NCBI GenBank assembly: GCA_044224905.1
Contig: JBGAJN010000001.1
Location: forward strand, 992,001 to 1,056,000
Direction of reading: 5' to 3'
Origin: JBGAJN01 sp044224905
GTDB lineage: Bacteria; Verrucomicrobiota; Verrucomicrobiia; Limisphaerales; JBGAJN01
Length of the DNA stretch: 64,000 nt
The notes under the pieces are model-generated. The model saw nothing but the letters and a program-made list of their open reading frames with translations. It searched no databases and was not told the DNA's origin. This document shows, piece after piece, positions 26,524 to 35,393 of this stretch; the stretch's first letter is position 1, and the number at the start of each line of letters is the position of its first letter. Made by a program: the position numbers and the translations under genes.

Positions 26524-29025
26524 TCAGTTCGCCCCGCGTTTCAACATCTCTTTCACTTCGGTCACGGAGAGTTTCTTGACCGGTAGCGGGAAGCCGAGCG
26601 TGTCACCATTCGGCGTGAAACCGCCGCCGTCCACGTCCACGGAGATCGGATTGTTGTATGCGCACGGCTTGAGTTTCGCCTGATCGCTCGTGCCGTAGCC
26701 GGTCTTGAGGTCGAAGTTCTCGCCATACGCGACCACGATCAAATGGCTGTCCTCGCTGAGCGGCACGTTGAGCTTCTCGCCAAATTTTACCACGCCATCT
26801 TTGAACATCTTCGCATGTGTCTTGCGGGTGAAGTTGAGCTCCTTCCGCGGACGACCGTTGACGAACACCTGCACGCGATCGATGTCGATCCAATCCGTGC
26901 ACTGCACCTTCACATGAAGATTGATCGCTCCGTTCGCGCGTGTCGTCCCGCCAGCGATCGTCCCGTCGTCGGTTTGCACTTCGAGAAACGGTCCGCTGGT
27001 GAGAATAACACGGCCGGCCTTGGCGTTGCGCGAGTTTTCCTGCCAGTCAATCTTCGCCGGCTCGTCCGTCCGACTCGGCACGTAAATGCGCCAGCCGCCG
27101 ACACCGTTGCCGTAAACTGAGTGCGCATCGCAGACCGCCATCGCGACGTTGCGCTGGCCGCGATTGAGCAACTGCATCCAGATGAACGGGCGTAGGTAGT
27201 TCACGCTTTCCTTGCCGTCTTTGCCGCGGCCAATGCGGAAGGGCGCTCCCGCCATGAGGTCGCTCGGTGAAAAATTCTCCGTCTCGTAACCATCGATCAA
27301 CGAACTCAGCGCAATGAAGCCGCCGTCAGCACGGCCGTCGCCATCGCGGTCGATAAAATTCTCCACCATGTCGGGGTGATTGATCTGGATCCAACGATTC
27401 GGATTCTCGCCTTGATGATTCCGCAACGTGATCGCGGTGATGCGCGGATCTTTATTCCACACTGGCGCGCCCCAATCCTGCGTGAACGGCTCGGGTTCGA
27501 AGGGGAACGAGTTGAAGTGCGCGCCGCTGCCGGTCAACTCCATGCCCTTCACCGTTTGAATTTCGTTCGAGAGACCGAGCGCGTTGATCGTCGGGCGCCA
27601 GTCCCAGAGTCGATTGTGTTCTGTGGTGGGAGCGAACTCCACATTCTCCGCCGCGAGGTTGATGATGCGATCCGGTGTGCCGCACGTGTTATCGCCGCTC
27701 GGCGTGGAGTGATTATGATAATCGCAACTCACCCAACCACGCGTATCCACGAGTCGCTTCAACACACCCTTCACGTTCGCTGTCTTGCCCGCGGCCAGTT
27801 TCACGCGCTGTTTCAAATGGCTGAACTCGATCCCATGCGTGACCACAATCTCGTAATCGCCCGGTGCCAATCCCACGCGGAAATCACCGCGCTCGGAGTG
27901 ATATTGATCCACGCAACCATGCGCGCGGAGTTTCGGACCAAGGGTCGGCGATTTTGTGCCATCGACACCGTTGAATTGCGCCTTGCAGGGAATGCTCTTG
28001 CCCGACTCGTCGCGGATGTCGAAAGCAATCGCCGCCGCCGCGCCGAGTTTCACGTCGAGCGACGCGCGTTGATCCGCCTTCACCTCCACGGTGCGTTTGA
28101 CTGATTCACGACCGGGATCGGCAACTTCCACTTCGTAACTTCCGGCGGCCAATTGAAGACCGAACTTCCCCTGTGCATTCGGATACGCATTCACGGGCTT
28201 GCCATTGATCGTCACGGCAATCGTCGCCGTTGTGATCGCCTTGCCGCTCGCATCCGTCACGCTGCCCGCGACAGTTCCCGCTGCGCCCCGCCGCGCCGCC
28301 ACCACACCGAGAGCTTCGGCGGGTGAAGTTCCCACCGCGAGAAAGCGCGCGAAGGAGATCTCTGCTCCGGGCTTGAGCTCGACTTCCTTCGTTGGCGCTT
28401 TGTCGCTGGCTTCCCAAGCGTACGCGTAGCCGGCTTTGTCCGCCGGATCTTCCGCGTCCGCCCAAGTGATTTCGCCCGCGGTGCCGGTGCTTGCAAACTT
28501 CGTCCACCGATCCTCGACGGTGCCCTTGCGCGATTCCTTGCCCTCGTTGCGATACGTCGTGGTGATGAGCAAGCCCTGCCAGCCGTCGCGGAGGCGATAC
28601 TCGTGACGCTTGTAGAGGCCGTTGTTATTCGCGGCGGTGACGACGGTTTCGACAACCGCCTCGCCATCCTTGCCGTCCTTTGCGATGCGCACCCAAGAGA
28701 CGCGACCTTGCTGACCGCTCGGGGTGAAGACGACGAGTTGATCGTTGTCTGCGCCGCGCAGCGTGAGGTCATACAAGCAGCCGGGCGTGATACCGTCCGC
28801 GCCGTAGAACGTGCTCATGTTCGCGCGACGCAACGGCGCGTTGCACGACACGAGCGCCTCGACCTTGTCATTCCGCAACACGAAGTCGCCGATGATTCCG
28901 TCGGCTTCTTTTCCTTTCGGCAGCTTGTTCGTGTCTTTGGGTCCGACTTCGAACGCCTCGGGTGCCGCGAAACTGCGGAGCGAAATGGCGACGAACAGGC
29001 CGAGTGTAAACAGTGATTTTTTCAT
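26524..29025 (-). CDS. Exported CehA/McbA-family (PHP-type) metallohydrolase-like protein
   Basis: The 833-aa protein has a signal peptide (TLGLFVAISLRSFAA), an N-terminal beta region and two carboxypeptidase-regulatory-like segments (AGTVAGSVTDASGKAITTA near residue 235). A PHP-type domain begins SCDYHNHSTPSGDNTC (near 440) and continues with EFAPTTEHN and later a CDAHSVYGNG metal-site candidate. The His/Asp pattern matches CehA/McbA family proteins, some of which are phosphoesterases or carbamate hydrolases. Start taken at the ATG at 29025, four codons inside a longer reading. It is convergent with the SorAB-like pair. The substrate is unknown. Confidence 0.82.
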   Translation of the reverse strand: MKKSLFTLGLFVAISLRSFAAPEAFEVGPKDTNKLPKGKEADGIIGDFVLRNDKVEALVSCNAPLRRANMSTFYGADGITPGCLYDLTLRGADNDQLVVFTPSGQQGRVSWVRIAKDGKDGEAVVETVVTAANNNGLYKRHEYRLRDGWQGLLITTTYRNEGKESRKGTVEDRWTKFASTGTAGEITWADAEDPADKAGYAYAWEASDKAPTKEVELKPGAEISFARFLAVGTSPAEALGVVAARRGAAGTVAGSVTDASGKAITTATIAVTINGKPVNAYPNAQGKFGLQLAAGSYEVEVADPGRESVKRTVEVKADQRASLDVKLGAAAAIAFDIRDESGKSIPCKAQFNGVDGTKSPTLGPKLRAHGCVDQYHSERGDFRVGLAPGDYEIVVTHGIEFSHLKQRVKLAAGKTANVKGVLKRLVDTRGWVSCDYHNHSTPSGDNTCGTPDRIINLAAENVEFAPTTEHNRLWDWRPTINALGLSNEIQTVKGMELTGSGAHFNSFPFEPEPFTQDWGAPVWNKDPRITAITLRNHQGENPNRWIQINHPDMVENFIDRDGDGRADGGFIALSSLIDGYETENFSPSDLMAGAPFRIGRGKDGKESVNYLRPFIWMQLLNRGQRNVAMAVCDAHSVYGNGVGGWRIYVPSRTDEPAKIDWQENSRNAKAGRVILTSGPFLEVQTDDGTIAGGTTRANGAINLHVKVQCTDWIDIDRVQVFVNGRPRKELNFTRKTHAKMFKDGVVKFGEKLNVPLSEDSHLIVVAYGENFDLKTGYGTSDQAKLKPCAYNNPISVDVDGGGFTPNGDTLGFPLPVKKLSVTEVKEMLKRGAN

Positions 29026-29073
29026 AGCGGATAGCACGTGTCAGACGTTCGCGCCGCGCGCCGTCTTCACGCT

Positions 29074-30237
29074 TCAGAGATAACTGAGCCACCAGTCTTT
29101 TCGCCGGCGCTTCACCGCCGCGAACCAGCGGCACAATGGAAATAGAATCGCCACCACGACAACCCAAACGCCGTAAACCACCCATAGCGGCTGGCCGTAG
29201 GCGGACTCCGCCGGCGGGCGCGTGAAGTAGAACGAGCCGAGTCCGAGTTCCAGCCGCGGATACGAGAGTGCAACCGCCGCGAGATGGATCAGCGGCAAAT
29301 GCAACAGGTAGAAAAACAGCGGCACCCGACCGAAGGTGACCAGCGGCTGAGCGAGCATCGGGAATCCACGACTCCACCAAGCGAGCAGCAGGAGCGCCGG
29401 TCCGAGCGTCATGAGCAGGTACAACAACGACGGAGGATACTTGGTGCAGTTGACGAAGGAGAACAAGGTGAAGAGAGCGTTCTTCTGCGCCGACCACTGC
29501 CGCGGATCGCCGTAAAGATTCGTCGCGCGAATCAGAATGAACGTGACGATCAGGCTCGCACCCAACCACGCGATCTTGCGCGCGCGATCCGGCGCGTTGA
29601 GCAGCGCGCCGAAGCCATAGCCCGCCGCCATCACACCCACCCACGGCACCAACGGATACACGGGGACGAACTTCAGCCCGGGTGCGAGTTCGATGGCGTA
29701 ACCGCCGTGGAGAATTCCCCAAAGCCACGCCCACCCGCCGCATTCCGCGGCCTTGATGCCGTCGAAGGCATTGTGCGCCGCGATCAGCACGATGCCGAAT
29801 CCCGCAACCGCCGGCGTCGGGAGAAAAATCAAACCAGCCAGCGCGATCATCGAACAGCCAATCGCCCAGATCACTTGGCCCGCGATCAGATCGTAGTGAA
29901 AGTTGAACGCCCAACCAAAGCGCACAAGCGTCGCTTCGAGCACGATCAGCCACAGGCCGCGCGTCCACAGGAATTTCGCCAGCTCGCGTTTGCTTTTGCC
30001 GCGTGTGAGCGTGAAGAATGCGCCGCTGCCCGCGAGGAACACGAACACCGGCGCGCAGAAGTGCGTGATCCATCGAGTGAGAAACAGCGCCGCGCTGGCT
30101 TTCGAAAGGTCCGTAGCGTCAACGAGACTGCTGCTGATCATCCCGCGCGCGTGATCAAGCGCCATCAACACCATGACCAACCCGCGCAAGGCATCGACCG
30201 AGTCGAGGCGGGTGGCGTTGGGCGGGTTCGCGGACAT
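29074..30237 (-). CDS. Membrane acyltransferase, heparan-alpha-glucosaminide N-acetyltransferase-like
   Basis: The 387-aa protein has about ten membrane helices and starts with DSVDALRGLVMVLMALDHARGM, the conserved first helix of the DUF1624/DUF5009/HGSNAT acyltransferase group. It would move acyl groups across the membrane onto a sugar or other polar acceptor. It lies 3 bp before the two ABC-2 permease genes in minus-strand order, which suggests co-transcription from upstream. The acceptor is unknown. Confidence 0.8.
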   Translation of the reverse strand: MSANPPNATRLDSVDALRGLVMVLMALDHARGMISSSLVDATDLSKASAALFLTRWITHFCAPVFVFLAGSGAFFTLTRGKSKRELAKFLWTRGLWLIVLEATLVRFGWAFNFHYDLIAGQVIWAIGCSMIALAGLIFLPTPAVAGFGIVLIAAHNAFDGIKAAECGGWAWLWGILHGGYAIELAPGLKFVPVYPLVPWVGVMAAGYGFGALLNAPDRARKIAWLGASLIVTFILIRATNLYGDPRQWSAQKNALFTLFSFVNCTKYPPSLLYLLMTLGPALLLLAWWSRGFPMLAQPLVTFGRVPLFFYLLHLPLIHLAAVALSYPRLELGLGSFYFTRPPAESAYGQPLWVVYGVWVVVVAILFPLCRWFAAVKRRRKDWWLSYL

Positions 30238-30240
30238 CGG

Positions 30241-31044
30241 CTAGGAACTCGCGCTCGTGTAACGGCGCAGGGAAATTCTCCAGAACACTTCTGACACTGC
30301 AAGGCACCCGGCGGACATCCCGACGAGGAGCAGCATTTCCCAAGGCGAGTCCAGTTTGGACACGAGCAGTTTCACCGGCACGTTGGAGACCAGCAGCATC
30401 GGCAGCACGAAGGTGAAGCACGCGCGGAAGAAGCCACGGAATGCCGAGTCCGGCAGGCGCGCGATGTTGAAGAGGTTGTAGTAACCGTAAACGATTCCCT
30501 GTGCGCGCACGGTCCAGAAGCTGATCGTCGCCATCGCGAACATCAGCGCGTAATGCACAAGCAAGCCCACGGCACAGAGCAGGAGGTAACCAATCACCGC
30601 CGAGACCGAAGGCGTGAGGTGAAGTTGAACGGCGGCGTAGCCGATCACCGCGAGCGCGCTGCCGGCGTTGATGAACGAGCCCCAGTCCACTTTGCGCAGG
30701 GAGACGAGGAAGCGCGTGTTCACCGGCAGGAGCAGTAGGAAATCGAGCCGCCCAGTGCGGATGAGTTCGGACAGTTCGACGCAGTTCGTCAGGAAGAATG
30801 CGGTGAAGAGTTGCTGCACGAAATGGCTCGTGCCGATGAGCATCACAACCTGCCACTTGGACCAGTCAGCGATGTGATCGGTGTGGAGGTAGATGACGGA
30901 GATGAACGCAATCTGCAGCGCGAACCACAGCATCTCCACGAAGATCCACAGGATGAAGTTCAGCTTGAAGCCCATCTCGCGCACGATGGAGTTGCGCCAG
31001 AGCATTGCGTAGATGCCGAGATAGTGTTGGAGCTTGGCGATCAT
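30241..31044 (-). CDS. ABC-2-type transporter permease, subunit B
   Basis: The 267-aa protein has six hydrophobic helices and matches the ABC-2 family of exporters often encoded as a permease pair plus an ATPase. It is 3 bp downstream of the related permease gene at 31048. No ATP-binding protein gene is adjacent or elsewhere in the window, so the ATPase must be encoded elsewhere or the system is incomplete. The substrate is unknown. Confidence 0.8.
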   Translation of the reverse strand: MIAKLQHYLGIYAMLWRNSIVREMGFKLNFILWIFVEMLWFALQIAFISVIYLHTDHIADWSKWQVVMLIGTSHFVQQLFTAFFLTNCVELSELIRTGRLDFLLLLPVNTRFLVSLRKVDWGSFINAGSALAVIGYAAVQLHLTPSVSAVIGYLLLCAVGLLVHYALMFAMATISFWTVRAQGIVYGYYNLFNIARLPDSAFRGFFRACFTFVLPMLLVSNVPVKLLVSKLDSPWEMLLLVGMSAGCLAVSEVFWRISLRRYTSASS

Positions 31045-31047
31045 TGT

Positions 31048-31854
31048 TCAACCTCCGACCGCCGAATAACGTTTGATGCCCCGGCTCCACATGAGCCGCG
31101 CTACGCCGTAAAAAATAATCACGTAACTGAACTGGATGATCAGCCCCCGCACGAGCGCGTCGCCCGTCACGTGACCGAGATAGATGCTCACCGGGAAATA
31201 GAGTTGATACGGAAACGGCGTCCAGTTCAGCGCGTTCGCCAGCGGCGCGGGCAGGATGCTCAACGGAAACAGGTGCCCGCTCGCGAGATATTCGAAAGCG
31301 AATTGAATGAAGATGAACGTGGAGACTTCGAGCACCCAAAACGCCAGCAGCGCCATGCTGTAGGAAATGAAAAACGTGATCAGCGCCGCCATCAGCACCG
31401 AGACGATGAACAGCCCGAGTGTGGTGAAGTCCGCCGGAAGAACGAAATACTCACGCAGGCAGAATGAGAACACCACCACGGGAATCAGCGCGACTGCGGA
31501 AAAAACAAAACGCCCCGCGCCGAACAAGCAGAGCCGGTAGCCGAGGAAGTCGATCGGTTTGAGCAGGAACTGGCTAATGTTGCCGTCCTTGATATCCGCT
31601 GCGATCTGCCAGTCGTCTTCCGCCACCGCGGTAAGCGAATCAACGATTGTGACGAGCAGATAGTACGACGTCATTTGCGCCAGCGTGAACGCGCCGATCT
31701 CACTTCCTGCGTCTTTCCCGGCATAGACCGCGCGCCAGAGATAAATTGTTGCCAGCAGCGGGACGAAGCCGAACAACACGCGGAACAGAAAATTCACGCG
31801 ATAGACCAGCGTGTTCTGGATCCCGATGTTGATGACGTGGAAATATTTTTTCAA
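31048..31854 (-). CDS. ABC-2-type transporter permease, subunit A
   Basis: The 268-aa protein has six hydrophobic helices and is related in length and topology to the following permease. It begins MKKYFHVINIGIQNTLVYRVNFLFRV, in keeping with ABC-2 family proteins (DUF990-like). The GNISQFLLKPIDFL motif is typical of this permease group. It is first in the minus-strand run permease-permease-acyltransferase and divergent from the gene at 31960, with 105 bp between them for two promoters. Confidence 0.82.
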   Translation of the reverse strand: MKKYFHVINIGIQNTLVYRVNFLFRVLFGFVPLLATIYLWRAVYAGKDAGSEIGAFTLAQMTSYYLLVTIVDSLTAVAEDDWQIAADIKDGNISQFLLKPIDFLGYRLCLFGAGRFVFSAVALIPVVVFSFCLREYFVLPADFTTLGLFIVSVLMAALITFFISYSMALLAFWVLEVSTFIFIQFAFEYLASGHLFPLSILPAPLANALNWTPFPYQLYFPVSIYLGHVTGDALVRGLIIQFSYVIIFYGVARLMWSRGIKRYSAVGG

Positions 31855-31959
31855 CGTGCCCGAGATAATGGTTCAGGTTAGCGAACTCGTCACGAGGGAA
31901 GATGCGCGGCTGTGCGTTGCGGGATTGCCCTTCGTCTCGCCGCCGCGTAAAACTCCGCC

Positions 31960-33552
31960 GTGAAAAAACCCGCTCCCGTCCGAGCCGCCACGCCAGCCGC
32001 CAAAACACCCGCAGCCTCCGGCGCGGCTTCCCCTGCGTTGCGCCGTTACCTTTACTTCACGGCGGCCATGACGGGCGGAGTCCTGATGGTGGTCGAAATC
32101 CTCGGTGCGAAGATGCTCTCGCCGTACGTCGGCACGTCCCACTTCGTCTGGGTTGCGCAAATCGGCATCACGCTGGCGGCGCTCGCCTTGGGGTATTATC
32201 TCGGCGGACGAATGGCCGATCGCTCGTCCGGGTTGGGGCGGCTTTACGCGGCACTCGTCATCGCCGGATTATGGCTCGGTCTCACGGTGCCCGCGTGTGA
32301 ACCCGTTGCGTTCGCGTGCCTCGACTTCAGCTTGCCCGTCGGCACCGTGCTCGCCTCGCTCAGTTTGTTTTTCGTGCCGCTGACGTTGCTCGCGATGACC
32401 GGTCCGTTCTTGATCCGGACGTTGAGCGACTCGTTGCAGAACATTGGCGCCAGCGTGGGGCGGCTTTCCGCGATCAGCACGGTCGGAAGTTTCGTCGGCA
32501 CGGCGGCGATTGGTTACGCGTTGATTCCGCTGCTGCCGAATTCTTCCACGATGCTGCTCAATGCCGGCCTGCTCATGGTGATTGCGACGATCTACTTCGT
32601 GGTCTGGGGACGCAAGGGGCGCACCGAGTTGCCCGTGATCTTGGTGTGGGGATTGTTCGCCCTGATCAGCTTTAACGCAGCGAATGCCAAGTCTGCCCGC
32701 CTTGCCGGGGCGAAGGAGTTGTTTCGTGGGAATTCGCACTTTGGCATGCTGCAGGTTCTCGAGGGGCGCGACGGCAAGCGCTATTACCTCAACGATTTTC
32801 TCACGCAGAACACCTACGATCCGGAAACCAAACAGAGCACGTCGCTCTTCACCTTCATGCTCGCCGGCCTTGCACGCACCTATGCGACGAATCTTCAGAC
32901 CGCGCTCTGCATCGGCATGGGCATCGGTATCGTGCCCATGGATTTTGCGCGCAGCGGCGTGAAAACGTCCGTGGTCGAAATCAATCCTGCGGTCGTGCCG
33001 GTGGCGCAAAAGTTTTTCAACTTCGATCCCTCACTGGTGAATCTGACCATTGGCGACGGCCGGTATTTTTTGAACCGCGACACAAATCGCTACGACGCCA
33101 TCGCCCTCGATGCGTTCCTCGGCGATTCCTCGCCCGCGCACTTGATGAGCCGCGAGGCGTTCGCTTCGATGAAGCGGCATCTGCGTCCTGATGGCGTGCT
33201 GGTCATTAACAGCTTTGGCGAACTGGAGCCGGGCGAAACCTTCTTCACGGCGTCGCTCGACAAGACCTTGCGCGCGGTTTTCAAGTCGGTGCGCATCCAC
33301 GCGTCCGGCAATGGCAATGTGTTCTTCGTGGCCACCGATCAGGCGGAGTTGCGGGTGCATCATCCGTTCGACTTCGATCGCGTGTACCCACGCGCCCAGT
33401 CCGACGCCCGGGAGGCGATGGAGCGCACGCTCACGATGGATCCTAAGGACGGGCTTGTGCTCACCGATGATTACAATCCAGTGGAATACTACGACGCCGC
33501 GAACCGCGAACAGGTCCGCAAGAACCTCGCGTTCTCGATGAAGCCGAAATGA
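31960..33552 (+). CDS. Fused membrane / spermidine synthase-like protein
   Basis: The 530-aa protein starts at a GTG. Its N-terminal half has about seven membrane helices (from YLYFTAAMTGGVLMVVEILGAKML) and its C-terminal half is a class I methyltransferase-fold, spermidine synthase-like domain with CIGMGIGIVP near residue 312 and VVEINPAVV near 333. Such fusions are common in Verrucomicrobiota and Planctomycetes. Whether they make polyamines is not established. A basic/Pro-Ala-rich tail of 25 residues precedes the first helix. It is monocistronic. Confidence 0.82.
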   Translation: MKKPAPVRAATPAAKTPAASGAASPALRRYLYFTAAMTGGVLMVVEILGAKMLSPYVGTSHFVWVAQIGITLAALALGYYLGGRMADRSSGLGRLYAALVIAGLWLGLTVPACEPVAFACLDFSLPVGTVLASLSLFFVPLTLLAMTGPFLIRTLSDSLQNIGASVGRLSAISTVGSFVGTAAIGYALIPLLPNSSTMLLNAGLLMVIATIYFVVWGRKGRTELPVILVWGLFALISFNAANAKSARLAGAKELFRGNSHFGMLQVLEGRDGKRYYLNDFLTQNTYDPETKQSTSLFTFMLAGLARTYATNLQTALCIGMGIGIVPMDFARSGVKTSVVEINPAVVPVAQKFFNFDPSLVNLTIGDGRYFLNRDTNRYDAIALDAFLGDSSPAHLMSREAFASMKRHLRPDGVLVINSFGELEPGETFFTASLDKTLRAVFKSVRIHASGNGNVFFVATDQAELRVHHPFDFDRVYPRAQSDAREAMERTLTMDPKDGLVLTDDYNPVEYYDAANREQVRKNLAFSMKPK

Positions 33553-33609
33553 CTTGGAAGGCTGGCCCCAAGCCATCCGCCGAAATCAACTGGGTGCGCG
33601 TGTGGCTAA

Positions 33610-34085
33610 TTCCGTCCTCGCCATAGCCAAACCGTGAACGGCCGGTCCAAAGCCGGTTCTGGGCCGGAAACGTCGAGTTCTTGGCGGGAAAAATCCGGTT
33701 ATTGGGGGCCCCAAGTCACGGCTGGGCGGGACCAAACCACGGCCTGGCGGCGTCAAGCCACGGTTTGACGGGACGGACCCACGGCCTGGCCGAGCGAAAC
33801 CCCGGTCTGGCGTCACGAACCCGCGACTTGACCGCGCCAGGCCGCGGGCTGGCGCGACGAACCCACGGCTTGGCGCCACCAGTAACGGGATTATTCCCGT
33901 CAGGAACGGGTTTCGCGGCACGAAACCACGGTTTATCCGGACCAAACCTAGGATTGGCGGCACCAAACCACGGTTTCGCGGGAAGAATCCGCGGGGTTTT
34001 CCATGCTAAACCGCGGCTTTTTGTAAGAAACCGAGGTTTTCCCCGGCGAATCCGTGGTCAGATGGCGGCAAACCGGGGAATAATG
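33610..34085. repeat. Degenerate 21-bp tandem repeat array, about 22 units
   Basis: A head-to-tail series of imperfect 21-bp units fills this stretch. The unit is roughly (c/g)aaaCCaCGGttTggcggcac, with a conserved CC(a/g)CGG core. The clearest seventeen or so consecutive units run without indels from about 33725 to 34085. The reading frame therefore stays open in several frames on both strands and yields artificial 7-residue repeats (x-x-x-x-H-G-L). There are no unique spacers, so it is not a CRISPR array. Units degenerate and become A/T-richer toward the 3' end. The whole gap 33553-34320 between the spermidine synthase-like gene and the zinc-ribbon gene holds only this array and the inverted repeat that follows. 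Confidence 0.85.
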
Positions 34086-34168
34086 GGCAAAAATCAACTT
34101 TTACGAGGGTTCGGCCGCCTTTTAAGCAAAAATGGGGGCGGCAGTGGCCCAATAGACCCGCAGCGGAG

Positions 34169-34258
34169 CAATCCTTTGGTGATCATCCGTTGCGGCAATA
34201 ATCCTTCACAGGATTTCGCCGGTCTGATCTTATCGGCTCAAGATGAGCCAAAGGATTG
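34169..34258. repeat. 11-bp inverted repeat bounding a 90-bp element
   Basis: CAATCCTTTGG at 34169-34179 is perfectly inverted at 34248-34258. Inside lies a smaller hairpin (ATCCT-tcac-AGGAT near 34201-34214). The element sits between the 21-bp array and a gene of different base composition. It could be a small non-autonomous mobile relic or a structured RNA. No target-site duplication was confirmed. Just after it, GTGCATG and CATGCAC near 34272-34290 form another short palindrome. Confidence 0.5.
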
Positions 34259-34320
34259 AAACAGTCAGCCGTGCATGCACCCATGCACGCCCGGAGACTG
34301 AATAACAATTATAGGCGGAT

Positions 34321-34740
34321 ATGGCCACGCTCGAAAAAGTATGCAGAGCTTGCGGACGCCCACGACCCGCCTCCGAGGACTTTTGTCCATACTGTACCGC
34401 ACCGCCGCCGCCACGACCAATTCGCAGGCGAAGCCCAGAGGCAACTGTGGACACCGGATTGGAGATGAGGTGGGGAGGCGGGGAGCGTAACCCAACGGTT
34501 CAGGAGATGCGTGCAGCGTTGGCTGAGTTAGAGACGCCCGACGAGGAGCATCCGGATACTTGGTTGGAGGATGAGGATGGTTGGGTCATTATTGTCTACG
34601 AGAGCGGATTGCTGATTTTTTCTGGGCCGGAAGGCGAAGTATGTCGACGAAGCGGAATATCGAGAGAACAAGCACTGGATTTGTGGTTGCTCTTACAGCA
34701 AGGACGAAAAGATGAGATTAGACAGAGATTATCCGCCTAA
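34321..34740 (+). CDS. Small zinc-ribbon protein, hypothetical
   Basis: The 139-aa soluble protein has an N-terminal zinc ribbon (CRACGRPRP...DFCPYC, residues ~9-25), a Pro/Arg linker, and an acidic C-terminal half with WLEDEDGWVIIVYESGLLIF. No family was recognised. Its codon use is less GC-rich than its neighbours, and it sits right behind the repeat array and inverted repeat, so it may be a recent acquisition. No clear Shine-Dalgarno was seen. The 159 bp after it, up to the NfeD gene, hold nothing recognisable. Confidence 0.65.
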   Translation: MATLEKVCRACGRPRPASEDFCPYCTAPPPPRPIRRRSPEATVDTGLEMRWGGGERNPTVQEMRAALAELETPDEEHPDTWLEDEDGWVIIVYESGLLIFSGPEGEVCRRSGISREQALDLWLLLQQGRKDEIRQRLSA

Positions 34741-34899
34741 TCACAGGATAGACTGCAGCGAACGGAGTCAGAACCCCGCGCTTCGTTGGCCGCTGTCGCT
34801 GAACTTGGGTCGTTGACGAGAACTGCATCCTCTCCTGACTAGCACCAAGCCTTCCGTGAATGCTCTTGATGCCGCGTCGCGTTGACCTATGGTCTGGTC

Positions 34900-35361
34900 A
34901 TGCAGACGATCATCGTCCTCCTGGCTGCGGGAGCGGTTCTCCTACTGCTGGAAACATTTCTGCCCGGCTTGATTGCCGGGGTGATTGGTTGCTTGTGCCT
35001 TTTCCTCGCGGTGGTGTTCGCTTATGCGGATTTCGGTCCGCGCACGGGCACGGGCGTCTTGTTCGGTGTGTTGACCGGTCTGGTGCTGGGCAGTCTGGCG
35101 TGGATCAAGTATTTCCCCGACAGCCGCATGGCGAAGGTCTTCATCTCCAAAGGCACGATCGGCAACATCGGCGCGGAACAGACAAGCCTGTTGCAGCAAA
35201 CTGGCACGGCGCTGACGACCCTGCGCCCGTCCGGCACGGCGGTCATCAACGGTCACCGCGTGGACGTGGTCAGTGAAGGTGGCATGATCGAACGCGGCAC
35301 GGCGGTCAAAGTCGTGGCGGTCGAAGGCATGCGGACAGTGGTGCGGGCAATTTCAACTTAG
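34900..35361 (+). CDS. NfeD-family membrane protein
   Basis: The 153-aa protein has three to four N-terminal membrane helices (residues ~4-70) and a C-terminal OB-fold domain (GTAVINGHRVDVVSEGGMIERG...VKVVAVEGM), the short NfeD form. The ATG at 34900 was chosen over an in-frame TTG at 34882. It is 32 bp upstream of floA. NfeD and flotillin-type proteins act together in membrane microdomain organisation, so the pair is a functional unit. Confidence 0.88.
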   Translation: MQTIIVLLAAGAVLLLLETFLPGLIAGVIGCLCLFLAVVFAYADFGPRTGTGVLFGVLTGLVLGSLAWIKYFPDSRMAKVFISKGTIGNIGAEQTSLLQQTGTALTTLRPSGTAVINGHRVDVVSEGGMIERGTAVKVVAVEGMRTVVRAIST

Positions 35362-35393
35362 TCGCAACGGAAACTTCAAAACGAAACAAACTC

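Noticed and set aside
33610..34085. CRISPR array
   Set aside because: The repeat units are contiguous and degenerate, with no unique spacers, and no cas genes are nearby.
33586..34259. Open frames on both strands encoding heptapeptide-repeat proteins
   Set aside because: The frames are open because the 21-bp DNA unit is a multiple of three and keeps phase on both strands. There is no good start signal, no known fold and no codon bias.
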